Of a stretch of DNA of 47,081 bases, positions 23,818-31,865 are shown piece by piece (positions within the stretch are counted from its first letter, which is position 1; the number at the start of each line of letters is the position of its first letter). Source of the DNA: an uncultured Granulosicoccaceae bacterium (lineage in GTDB: Bacteria; Pseudomonadota; Gammaproteobacteria; Granulosicoccales; Granulosicoccaceae). The notes beneath the pieces were generated by a model that did no database searches, was not told where the DNA came from, and saw only the letters and a list, made by a program, of their open reading frames with translations. The translations under genes and the position numbers were made by a program. Location: the NCBI GenBank assembly GCA_937920585.1, contig CAKZSB010000126.1, positions 1-47,081 on the forward strand. Direction: 5' to 3'.

Positions 23818-26800
23818 TTAATTTGCGACTCTGCTTTTATTGAGAATGAGATCCTGCCAGGTGTTGGCTCGAGATTTTAGTTCGACTGACTTTTTGGGCA
23901 AACGCAGCTGCTCCTGTAATGCATCAGAACCGGCTCTTCTCATCTGCCTGATTTCGCGATCCAGTTTCGTCGCCATCTCTTCCATCGAGCGCATTTCCGT
24001 AAACGTCACCTCAGCGTGTGCGCCTGTCTCGCTAACCGGCGCCCCGGGCGCAGCACTCGCCGTCGTTTCGGCTTTGGCCACAGCTTCACGGTTTGCGGTA
24101 TCGTTGTCGGCACTTTGTGGTGTCGAAATCGATGCACTTTCGGTGCTCCGGGCGTTGGGTAAGTCTGCTGCTGCAGGCGTATTTATCCCGATCCGGGTAT
24201 TGTATTCAACCGGGTTTAGCAGTGTTTGTGCTGCCATTAGTGGTATCGCAGCGCGATGCGCGGATATGCGTTCAAGTTTTGCTTTTTCATCACTCGGCAG
24301 TGCGCTGCTGGCGAGCATGATCTGTCGTAGTGGCAGGGCCTGTAATTCCTGATCGGCAATTTGCAGAAGTTGTTGCAGGTAGGTCGCCTGCATCGCATCG
24401 GAGTGGCGGATGTCATCGAAGCGATCCACCGAATTGCGGTAATGGTCACTCGCACGCTCCACTTCGCGGCGCCAGTTGAGTGTTTCGATCAGAAACATAT
24501 TGGTCACTATCGCCTTGTCGCGCGGGCCCAGTGCAAATGCCGTCATCACGGCGGAATTTTCCTGTTCGATTTTGCTGCAGGTAAACTTGAAATGCATGAT
24601 GTCCGCGGCGTTTGCAACCGGGTCTATCGAAGGGGTCAGTGTTGCGACGGCCGCACTTAGTTGCTGGCCGGTGAGTGATGTACGAACCGGCGTGGTATAA
24701 ATTTCGTCGGCTTGAAACAGACTGGCGGCGAGTGAATCGTTGTGCTCAAACGTCAGCAGATCCTCGAGCTCTGATTGAAATCTCGCGACGTTACGCAGCG
24801 AGTTCGTGTAGCTGGCGTTGCTCAGGCCGTTGATCGGTAGCGAAAGAAATGATGCGCCGCTGCCTTGCCCGTGGCGTTTGGGTTTTGCCCCGGAATCAAT
24901 CTCAACGATAATGACACCGCGGCCTCGAATTCGATTGAGCAGCACTGCCTCGCGGCCCTCCGGGTTGCGTTTGGCGTGTACATCGAGTGATTTAAATACC
25001 GCGTGCAGTGAGTCGATACCGGTATTGTCAACCACACCGCCATCCATCAGGCGCAGCTTGCGAAATTTCGCACTGTCGTCGGCCGGCACCAGGGCCGGCT
25101 GGCTGCTATCGGATAATTCAATGACGTTAAAACCGAAGGGGAAATTGGATGATACTCTGACCGCGCGGGCCAGGGACAGGTCGATGGGACGAGTGCTGAA
25201 ATCACTCAGCGCGACAGGCATGAATTCACTGGATGTGTTCTCCAGTCCGAGCTTTGATTGTCCGATTGCGCCGGGCAGGAATCCTGCGTTCAGTGGCGGA
25301 AAACCGGCTACAACGCGTTGGCCGGTATCGGCATCGCTCGCGTTGAGCAACAACAACGGTTGATCTGCGTTTGCCTGTTCACTGTACTGGCTGATGTTGC
25401 GCCAGTTAAATTGATGATTCCAGAAGTGATAAAGGCCATCGCCGCGGCTGGCTGATGGCGATACGAAACCACGTAAAACAGGCGCCATGAAATCCATCGA
25501 CATTTCGTCGGCGAGGCGGCTGGAAAAAGCAGCGTTGACCAAACTCTGTACGTCGGCGTGCTGTGTCGCAGCAGATGGCTCGCCAATTGAATCCATTGCG
25601 GCAAGCAGGTTTTTCATATCGCAATCGGCCTGGCGCACAACTGCCGTCAGTTGATCAGCATGGGTAACTTTACTTTCGCAACCTCCTGCGTTGTTGTAGG
25701 CCTGCGCCTCGTTGCGCATGTTGAGCAGGCTTGCGCCGGCCTCGTGAATTAGCTCGCTTTGCGTCGTGTATTTCAGATTGTCGACGGTGGCGGCCGGGTT
25801 GTAGTCGCCAAAGGCAAAGCGCGCGCTCGCAAGGCTACCGCCCGAGACACTGCTGATGATCGCGATATGATCAGCCCAGGTGCCTGGGGGGCTTCTTGGG
25901 GTGCTGCCAGGCTGTGACGTGGGCGCGATCTCGGGCAGGTCGGGAAAGGGTTCTCGCGCCATCATCTGTAATATCAGTGAGGTAAACAATGCCGCCCGCG
26001 ATCCACCGCCGCTGGCCGCCACCAGCACCAGTGGTCCTGGTGGTATGTTGTCAATTCGCTTATCGAGCGCATCGAGCCAGTCGCTTGTATGACCCTCGTC
26101 TGTCGCGGTTTTATCGCTTTCTGCGCTCGCGGTCGGTGAAACAGGTGGTGGATCATTTATGGTGCTCGAGCCGCTGGTCAGAAAGAGGACCAGCATGATC
26201 GGCAGAATCAACCAGCGTGCCGGCAGGATCGAGTGGGTTTGAATCAGATCGGCCAGCGCGGCAAAGGCCACACAGTACATCGCAAAGTGGATAACCGAAC
26301 TGATGGTATACAGTCGGTAGGAGGCCATCGGCCACTCGCCTGCGGCGCTGGCCCAGAATAGCTCTACCAAAAACCCCAGAATCGCAATCCAGCTCAGTAC
26401 GCGGCCGATGCTGGGCCAGATGGCGTGAAAGCCCCGCAGTGTCTGATCCGGCTGTTTTTGCGTTTGGCGATAGCCCACCACCATCCAGATGGCCGCGGCA
26501 ATCAGCCACACTCCCGCCATTTGCGCAAAGCCGCCGAATAGCAGATACGGCCATGTGCTCGAGGCAAGGCTGTAATTTGTCAGCAGCCAGATGCCGACCA
26601 GTGCCAGCAGCAGGCAAAAGAGGTAAAAAAAGTGCTGTGCCAGGTGTTGTATCAGTTTGCGATTGACATAGCCCAGCCAGCCATTGATAAACCCGGCTGG
26701 CACCAGCAGCCAGCCAATGCGAAGTTCCGGTTTGACAAATTTAATTGCGCTGGTGATGTACAGGTAGGCCAGCAGAGTCAGCAGCGACAGATACGCTACA

Positions 26801-26979
26801 CCCGACCCGCCCACCACGCTGCGTGGCTTCCAGACGTGGTACACCTGCGGTACGCCGCGCAGCACCCAGGCTGCGAACAACAGGGCGATAATCAAGAAGA
26901 AATGCTCGCTAACAAATCGCGCAAACGATGTTGCTTTTCGTTGCATGGCATTGCCCGGGCGATCGGGTTCGGTATCCAT
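23818..26979 (-). CDS. Membrane-anchored patatin-like phospholipase
   Basis: 1053 residues from ATG 26979, which has an AGGAG ribosome binding site. The open frame extends to 27222, but those codons overlap the divergent DUF917 gene. The first 300 residues hold about seven hydrophobic helices, among them 'FFLIIALLFAAWVL', 'YLFCLLLALVGIWLL', 'MAGVWLIAAAIWMVVGY' and 'LILPIMLVLFLTSG'. The patatin domain follows: 'LVLVAASGGGSRAALF' (oxyanion hole), 'AIISSVSGGSLASARF' (nucleophile Ser, with Ser in place of the first Gly of GxSxG) and 'RLMDGGVVDNTGIDSL' (catalytic Asp). The C-terminal region of about 250 residues is charged and helical. It should hydrolyse acyl lipids at the membrane. It shares the ISSVSGGS elbow with the soluble patatin at 9.6-10.8 kb. 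Confidence 0.85.
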   Translation of the reverse strand: MDTEPDRPGNAMQRKATSFARFVSEHFFLIIALLFAAWVLRGVPQVYHVWKPRSVVGGSGVAYLSLLTLLAYLYITSAIKFVKPELRIGWLLVPAGFINGWLGYVNRKLIQHLAQHFFYLFCLLLALVGIWLLTNYSLASSTWPYLLFGGFAQMAGVWLIAAAIWMVVGYRQTQKQPDQTLRGFHAIWPSIGRVLSWIAILGFLVELFWASAAGEWPMASYRLYTISSVIHFAMYCVAFAALADLIQTHSILPARWLILPIMLVLFLTSGSSTINDPPPVSPTASAESDKTATDEGHTSDWLDALDKRIDNIPPGPLVLVAASGGGSRAALFTSLILQMMAREPFPDLPEIAPTSQPGSTPRSPPGTWADHIAIISSVSGGSLASARFAFGDYNPAATVDNLKYTTQSELIHEAGASLLNMRNEAQAYNNAGGCESKVTHADQLTAVVRQADCDMKNLLAAMDSIGEPSAATQHADVQSLVNAAFSSRLADEMSMDFMAPVLRGFVSPSASRGDGLYHFWNHQFNWRNISQYSEQANADQPLLLLNASDADTGQRVVAGFPPLNAGFLPGAIGQSKLGLENTSSEFMPVALSDFSTRPIDLSLARAVRVSSNFPFGFNVIELSDSSQPALVPADDSAKFRKLRLMDGGVVDNTGIDSLHAVFKSLDVHAKRNPEGREAVLLNRIRGRGVIIVEIDSGAKPKRHGQGSGASFLSLPINGLSNASYTNSLRNVARFQSELEDLLTFEHNDSLAASLFQADEIYTTPVRTSLTGQQLSAAVATLTPSIDPVANAADIMHFKFTCSKIEQENSAVMTAFALGPRDKAIVTNMFLIETLNWRREVERASDHYRNSVDRFDDIRHSDAMQATYLQQLLQIADQELQALPLRQIMLASSALPSDEKAKLERISAHRAAIPLMAAQTLLNPVEYNTRIGINTPAAADLPNARSTESASISTPQSADNDTANREAVAKAETTASAAPGAPVSETGAHAEVTFTEMRSMEEMATKLDREIRQMRRAGSDALQEQLRLPKKSVELKSRANTWQDLILNKSRVAN

Positions 26980-27149
26980 TGCCGCATCTGCTCCTGTGTC
27001 TGGTATCGTCCGTGAGTACCGCAAATCGCGCCTGACCACAATGGCGTGTGAGGTAGTGTAGACCCCGGAATCGCTCACTACCTGCGGATTTTTACCATCG
27101 GGGCCAAAACTGAAACCTCGCGTGCGGGCAGGCAACTGCGGAAAAAACC

Positions 27150-28259
27150 ATGAGTCGGAAAATGCAGCAGTTTGAAGGGCCACTGTCGGCCGATGACATC
27201 GAGGCGCTGGCCAGCGGTGCATGGATTCTCGGTACTGGCGGCGGTGGTGATCCCTACCATAAGCTGCTCAACCTGAGGCTATTGTACCAACAGGGGCATC
27301 GTGTATCGCTGATTGATCCGATGGCACTCGCCGACGATGCACTGGTTGCAATGGTGTCCACGATGGGCGCGCCGATCGTGGGCCAGGAACGCCTCACCGA
27401 CCCTGCCTTTTCGTTGCGCCCGTTGCGGATGATGGAGTCGTATCTGGGGCGCAAATTCGATGCGGTGATGGCGCTTGAAATCGGTGGTGGCAACGGCTTG
27501 CAGCCTATGCTGGTGGCGGCACTTAGCGGCTTGCCGGTAGTGGATGCCGACACCATGGGCAGGGCCTACCCGGAGGCGCAAATGACCTCGGTTGCGGTGG
27601 CGCAATTACAGTGTTATCCATTCGCAATGGCAGATATTCGCGACAACGAAGTCATCATTCCAAAGGCCGCATCGTGGCACTGGCTCGAGCGGATCAGCCG
27701 CAAAGTGTGTACCGAGTTTGGCTCAACCGCGGCAACCTGCAAAGCGCCGCGCACCGGCGCCGAGATAAAACAGCATGCCATTCACTACACCTGTTCACAG
27801 GCCATTCGGCTTGGCCGGGCGATTGCGCTGGCGGCGAAAGAGCACACTGACCCCATAACTGCAGTGCTTTCATCGGCCGGAGGAAAGTTGCTGTTCAACG
27901 GCAAAGTGGTTGATGTGCAGCGACGCACCACCGAGGGCTTTCTGCGCGGCACAGCGACTATTGAGGGATTCGATCGCAACACCGGGCAATCTCTGACCGT
28001 CCATTTTCAAAATGAATTTTCGGTTGCGCTGATTGATCGGCAAGCGGTTGCAATGACGCCGGATTTAATCTGCGTGCTCGACAGCATCTCGGGCGAGGGT
28101 ATTGGTACCGAGGTATTGAGGTTCGGTCAGCGCGTCTCGGTGTTGGCGTTGCCGGCGCCGGAAGTATTTTTAAGCGAGGCGGGCCTGGCGGCGGTGGGGC
28201 CGCGCGCGTTCGGATTCGATTTCGACTATGTGCCGGTGTTTGACAGGGAATTAAAATGA
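27150..28259 (+). CDS. DUF917 / S-methyl-thiohydantoin desulfurase-type protein
   Basis: 369 residues. Its opening 'LSADDIEALASGAWILGTGGGGDPY', then 'ALEIGGGNGLQPMLVAA' and 'LPVVDADTMGRAYPEAQMTS' (given in part), are hallmarks of DUF917, now linked to S-methyl-thiohydantoin metabolism. Members are nearly always paired with hydantoinase/oxoprolinase-type subunits. Here the next gene is such a protein and starts inside this stop codon (ATGA overlap), so the two are translationally coupled and probably form a complex or act in sequence on a hydantoin-like ring. The exact substrate is inference. GGAAAA precedes the ATG. Confidence 0.8.
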   Translation: MSRKMQQFEGPLSADDIEALASGAWILGTGGGGDPYHKLLNLRLLYQQGHRVSLIDPMALADDALVAMVSTMGAPIVGQERLTDPAFSLRPLRMMESYLGRKFDAVMALEIGGGNGLQPMLVAALSGLPVVDADTMGRAYPEAQMTSVAVAQLQCYPFAMADIRDNEVIIPKAASWHWLERISRKVCTEFGSTAATCKAPRTGAEIKQHAIHYTCSQAIRLGRAIALAAKEHTDPITAVLSSAGGKLLFNGKVVDVQRRTTEGFLRGTATIEGFDRNTGQSLTVHFQNEFSVALIDRQAVAMTPDLICVLDSISGEGIGTEVLRFGQRVSVLALPAPEVFLSEAGLAAVGPRAFGFDFDYVPVFDRELK

Positions 28260-29800
28260 AACGCATTGGTATCGATGTGGGCGGCACGAACACCGATGCG
28301 GTGTTGATGGATGGCAACAACGTCGTGGCGTCGGTGAAAACGTTTACCACCCGCGATGTAACCAGTGGTATTGAAAGTGCGTTGTCGCAATTACTCGCCA
28401 CGGCAGGGGAGGCGGGTCGTGACGTGCGCGCGGTCATGATTGGAACCACGCATTACACCAATGCCGTGGTTGAACGTAAAAATCTGAAGCGCGCTGCTGC
28501 GATTCGGGTTAGCCTTCCGGCCTCTGGCAGCCTGCCCCCTTTTTGTGACTGGCCGGGCGATCTCGCCGCAATCGTTAATGGTGGCGTTTACAGGGTGCGA
28601 GGTGGCCACGAGTACGATGGTCGCGAGATAGTGCCGATGGACGAAATCGCCATCGCCCGTGCCGCGCGTGATATTCGCCGTGCGAACGTCAATGCAATTG
28701 CCATCAGCGCGGTGTTTTCACCGCTAACCAGCAGTTGTGAAACGCGCGCGGCTGACATTGTTCGCAACGAGCATCCTGATGCTCAAATTACGCTGTCATC
28801 CACGCTGGGCAGAATCGGTTTGCTGGAACGCGAAAATGTCGCCTTGCTGAATGCGGCATTGATTGAGCTTGCCGATGACATCACGCAATCGATTGCATCA
28901 GCGGTATCTGCTTCCGGCCTCAGTGCCGAACTCTACATGACCCAGAACGATGGTACCGTCGCGCGCGCCGAGGTCGCGCGTGTTTGTCCGGTTAATTCGT
29001 TTGCTTCGGGGCCGGTTAATTCCATGCGCGGCGCGGCGTTGCTCGGTGGTGTGGCAGATGCGATGGTCTGCGATGTGGGTGGTACGACTACCGATGTTGG
29101 TTGTCTGCTGAACGGGTTTCCGCGTCAGGCCAACAACGTGGTGGAGATTGGCGGGGTGCGAACTTTGTTTCGTATCCCGGATGTCCTGTCTATCGGTATC
29201 GGGGGTGGCACCATTATTTCGACGGATCGCGGGATTGTCATCGGCCCGCAGAGTGTCGGTTATCGCCTGGCGCAGCGAGCCCGGGTGTTTGGTGGTGACA
29301 CACTCACCTGCACCGATATTGCCGTTGCTGCAGGCCTGGCTGATATCGGCGACAAATCCCGTGTTCGGCAATTGCCGGCCGCTACGGTAGATCAGGCGCT
29401 GCAATTGATTCACAGTCGCATAGCCGAGACTGTTGATCGCATGAAAAGCAGTGCGGCAGCCGTGCCGCTGCTGGCGGTTGGTGGTGGCGCGATGCTGGTG
29501 CCAGACGACATTGCCGGTATTAGTCGGGTGTTGCATGTGCAGCACGATGGCGTTGCCAACGCGGTAGGTGCTGCGATCGCACAGATTTCCGGCGAGACCG
29601 ATCGAATCTATCGGAATGTGAGTCGCGAACAGGCAATTGCCGATGCGCGCGAACAGGCGATCAAACGCGCAGTGGATGCGGGCGCCGATGCAAAATCGAT
29701 CGACGTCGTTGATATAGAGGATTTTCCGTTGAGCTATCTGCCCGGACAGGCCATCCGGGTCAGAGTGCGTGTAACAGGTGAGGCGACGCTGACTCGCTAG
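28256..29800 (+). CDS. Hydantoinase/oxoprolinase (HyuA-type) family protein
   Basis: 514 residues with the actin-like ATPase landmarks of the hydantoinase A/oxoprolinase family: 'RIGIDVGGTNTDAVLMD' (phosphate 1), 'IGTTHYTNAVVERK', 'PVNSFASGPVNSMRGAALLGG', 'VCDVGGTTTDVGCL' (phosphate 2) and 'SIGIGGGTIIS'. It is shorter than full HyuA or oxoprolinase and lacks the C-terminal HyuB part; the DUF917 partner may supply the rest. These enzymes use ATP to open a five-membered lactam or hydantoin ring. Coupling to the upstream gene is shown by the ATGA overlap. No transporter for the substrate is adjacent. Confidence 0.85.
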   Translation: MKRIGIDVGGTNTDAVLMDGNNVVASVKTFTTRDVTSGIESALSQLLATAGEAGRDVRAVMIGTTHYTNAVVERKNLKRAAAIRVSLPASGSLPPFCDWPGDLAAIVNGGVYRVRGGHEYDGREIVPMDEIAIARAARDIRRANVNAIAISAVFSPLTSSCETRAADIVRNEHPDAQITLSSTLGRIGLLERENVALLNAALIELADDITQSIASAVSASGLSAELYMTQNDGTVARAEVARVCPVNSFASGPVNSMRGAALLGGVADAMVCDVGGTTTDVGCLLNGFPRQANNVVEIGGVRTLFRIPDVLSIGIGGGTIISTDRGIVIGPQSVGYRLAQRARVFGGDTLTCTDIAVAAGLADIGDKSRVRQLPAATVDQALQLIHSRIAETVDRMKSSAAAVPLLAVGGGAMLVPDDIAGISRVLHVQHDGVANAVGAAIAQISGETDRIYRNVSREQAIADAREQAIKRAVDAGADAKSIDVVDIEDFPLSYLPGQAIRVRVRVTGEATLTR

Positions 29801-29827
29801 CGGGCCGCTTTATAAAACGGTGACAGG

Positions 29828-31441
29828 TTAGCTTTCCCTGGTGTCAGTGTCGAGTGCCGGGTCGAAGGTACGGTCGCGCGTCAGTGCAGCGAGACTTCCG
29901 CTCTTCCTTTTTTCGGTGTTCTCATTGCCTGTTCGCTTGGCGCTGATACTTTTCTCGAATACATCGAATTCATCGGCGGGATTGAAGACGGGATCGGGTG
30001 CCGGTTTGTCCTCGATACTCGCGACGGCATCCAGTGTGGCGGGCTCGTTGGCTGATTCGCTAGCCGGACCACCTGCTGCCTGCTGTGTTTCGGAGCCTGG
30101 TAATTCCTCCCGAAACGCGTGTGATTCGGTGTTGATATGCGTCGCCATGTCGTCATAGTCCGCTTCCGGGGCGGTGGTGGCCGCTGTAGGCGGATTTACC
30201 ATCGTGGCGGCATCATGCGCGGTGATATTTTCCGACCAGGCCGCTGGTTGAGGCGTTGGTGTAGTGTCGTCCGCTGGCCCGCTCTTGACCAGTGTGGTTT
30301 CCCCTTCTTTGCGAATATCCGAATAGGCTGCCTGTCTTTCGGCCTCTGATTGCGCGTGGCTTGAGGGGCCACCGCCGTTACGCCTGCGAGTGAAAAGCCA
30401 GCCTCCCAGGCCTGCCAGTACGGCCAGCATGGCCGCTGCTATTGCCATCCAGGTCAGGCCACTACTTTCGCTTTCAACCGGTACGGCAGTGATCGAGATG
30501 GTGGGCTGAGTGCTCGTTGCTGGCTCGGCAGCCGCTTGCTGCTCGGCTGCCTCTGCACGGGCTTGCTCTGCGGCCTGCTGCTCGGCGGCCTCTGCACGAG
30601 CTTCTGCGGCCTGCTGTTCGGCCAGTTGCGCTACGCGGGCTTGCGCCGCAGCTTGCTCTGCGGCCTGCTGATCCGCTAATTGCTTTGCGCGGGCTTGTTC
30701 TGCGGCCTGTTGTTCTGCCGCGAGTCTTGCGGCGTTTTCCTGCTCTGCCGTTGCTTGCTGGTTGGCAGTGCTGCTGTTGTCAGCCAGCACCGCGGTGCTT
30801 GTGTCGGCGGCTGTGTCGGCGGCCGGGGCGAACAACAGTTGCGCAAGACTCTCGGTGCCGATTTCGCTCATGTTGACGTGCTGGTTGGTTTCCGAGGCCT
30901 GACTCAATGCAGCGACGAGCGAATCCGGCAGCGGCGTCGGGGAGGCGAACAGCAGGCGCATTCCAGCGCTCGCGGCATCTGGCATGATGATGCTTTGCGC
31001 CCACTGCTGATAGCGTTCGGTCCGAGTGGGGTCTGACGGGGAAATTTTGCCGGTGGTGAAGACCAGCAGCGTGCTGGGTGCGCCGGTTTCATGGCCCAGT
31101 GCAACGGCGCGCTCCAGGCCTGAGGAGTAGCTGCTGAATTCTGCGCGGCTGAAGTCGCTGGCAATGGCCTCGAATTCCACAGCGAAAGCGGCACCGCTGG
31201 ACGGGCCGATCAGGTGGTGGACGATTTCATCTGCGCCGACCAAAGCCAGTCGATGATCGGTTGGCGCCTGGGCTGCCAGCGCACGAGTGATATCGCTGGC
31301 CTGTGTCAGTGCCTCTGCCGGCATACCCAGATCGAGTACAACAATGGTGTGGCGCTCCGTCTGGGCAGCAAGCTGGCTGCTGGCCAGCAGTAAAACCACG
31401 CCCCACGCAAAGCCTGGCAAACTTTTGAGAGAGAAATCCAT
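29828..31441 (-). CDS. Exported vWA-like protein with Ala/Glu/Gln coiled coil and a transmembrane anchor
   Basis: 537 residues from ATG 31441, chosen because GGAG lies 7 bases upstream and the signal peptide ('SLPGFAWGVVLLLASSQLAAQ') starts here; the frame itself opens at 31555. Residues 28-205 resemble a degenerate von Willebrand A fold: 'HTIVVLDLGMP', 'LALVGADEIV', 'STLLVFTTG' and 'MRLLFASP', but the MIDAS metal motif is not evident. Residues 227-307 are a low-complexity EQQAAEQARA-type coiled coil. Residues 328-351 form a transmembrane helix followed by RRR, so the last 185 disordered, acidic residues should be cytoplasmic. I recognise no named family. It is divergent from tamA across 424 bp. 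Confidence 0.7.
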   Translation of the reverse strand: MDFSLKSLPGFAWGVVLLLASSQLAAQTERHTIVVLDLGMPAEALTQASDITRALAAQAPTDHRLALVGADEIVHHLIGPSSGAAFAVEFEAIASDFSRAEFSSYSSGLERAVALGHETGAPSTLLVFTTGKISPSDPTRTERYQQWAQSIIMPDAASAGMRLLFASPTPLPDSLVAALSQASETNQHVNMSEIGTESLAQLLFAPAADTAADTSTAVLADNSSTANQQATAEQENAARLAAEQQAAEQARAKQLADQQAAEQAAAQARVAQLAEQQAAEARAEAAEQQAAEQARAEAAEQQAAAEPATSTQPTISITAVPVESESSGLTWMAIAAAMLAVLAGLGGWLFTRRRNGGGPSSHAQSEAERQAAYSDIRKEGETTLVKSGPADDTTPTPQPAAWSENITAHDAATMVNPPTAATTAPEADYDDMATHINTESHAFREELPGSETQQAAGGPASESANEPATLDAVASIEDKPAPDPVFNPADEFDVFEKSISAKRTGNENTEKRKSGSLAALTRDRTFDPALDTDTRES

Positions 31442-31865
31442 CACGTTACTCCATTTGACGAAGCGCATTATCCGTGTGCCGTTAAGTGATCGGTTGAAGC
31501 CCTGACGAGGGGTTTCGCGAGGACAGACGCAGCGATCGGGTAAGAATCTCGCCATGCTAGCAAAGTTGTTGTTGCGCGTCTGTGGCGGGTCTCTTAATCC
31601 AGCGCAACTCTGACCAGGTTGCGCAGTCTTTTCGAGTTCGCACGACCGAATTCGCCCGTCTGAGACACGCGCCAGATTTCAGTGGCCGAATGTGCATCGC
31701 TGGCGTGGCGACTGCTATAGATATTAGCGTGGTCCGCGCGGAAATGTTACGCGCTTTAAGTGACTGTTCAGCGGTATCTCCGGAAACTGCGCTGCTAACG
31801 ATGGTTATCTTTTCGCCAGGAAGGGCAGATCGTGTGCGTGCAGCGCCCGAATCAACGACTCCAAT
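31442..31865. other. Divergent region between the coiled-coil gene and tamA
   Basis: 424 bp. It presumably holds both promoters, but no box pair stands out. A 95-codon plus frame (31582-31869, GTG start) ends in TGA overlapping the tamA GTG by four bases. It has no recognisable sequence, so I do not call it a gene, but coupling to tamA is conceivable (see findings). Confidence 0.4.

Noticed and set aside
28898-29545. 215-codon minus frame inside the hydantoinase-type gene
   Set aside because: Fully antisense to a conserved gene; its sequence looks like frame shadow.
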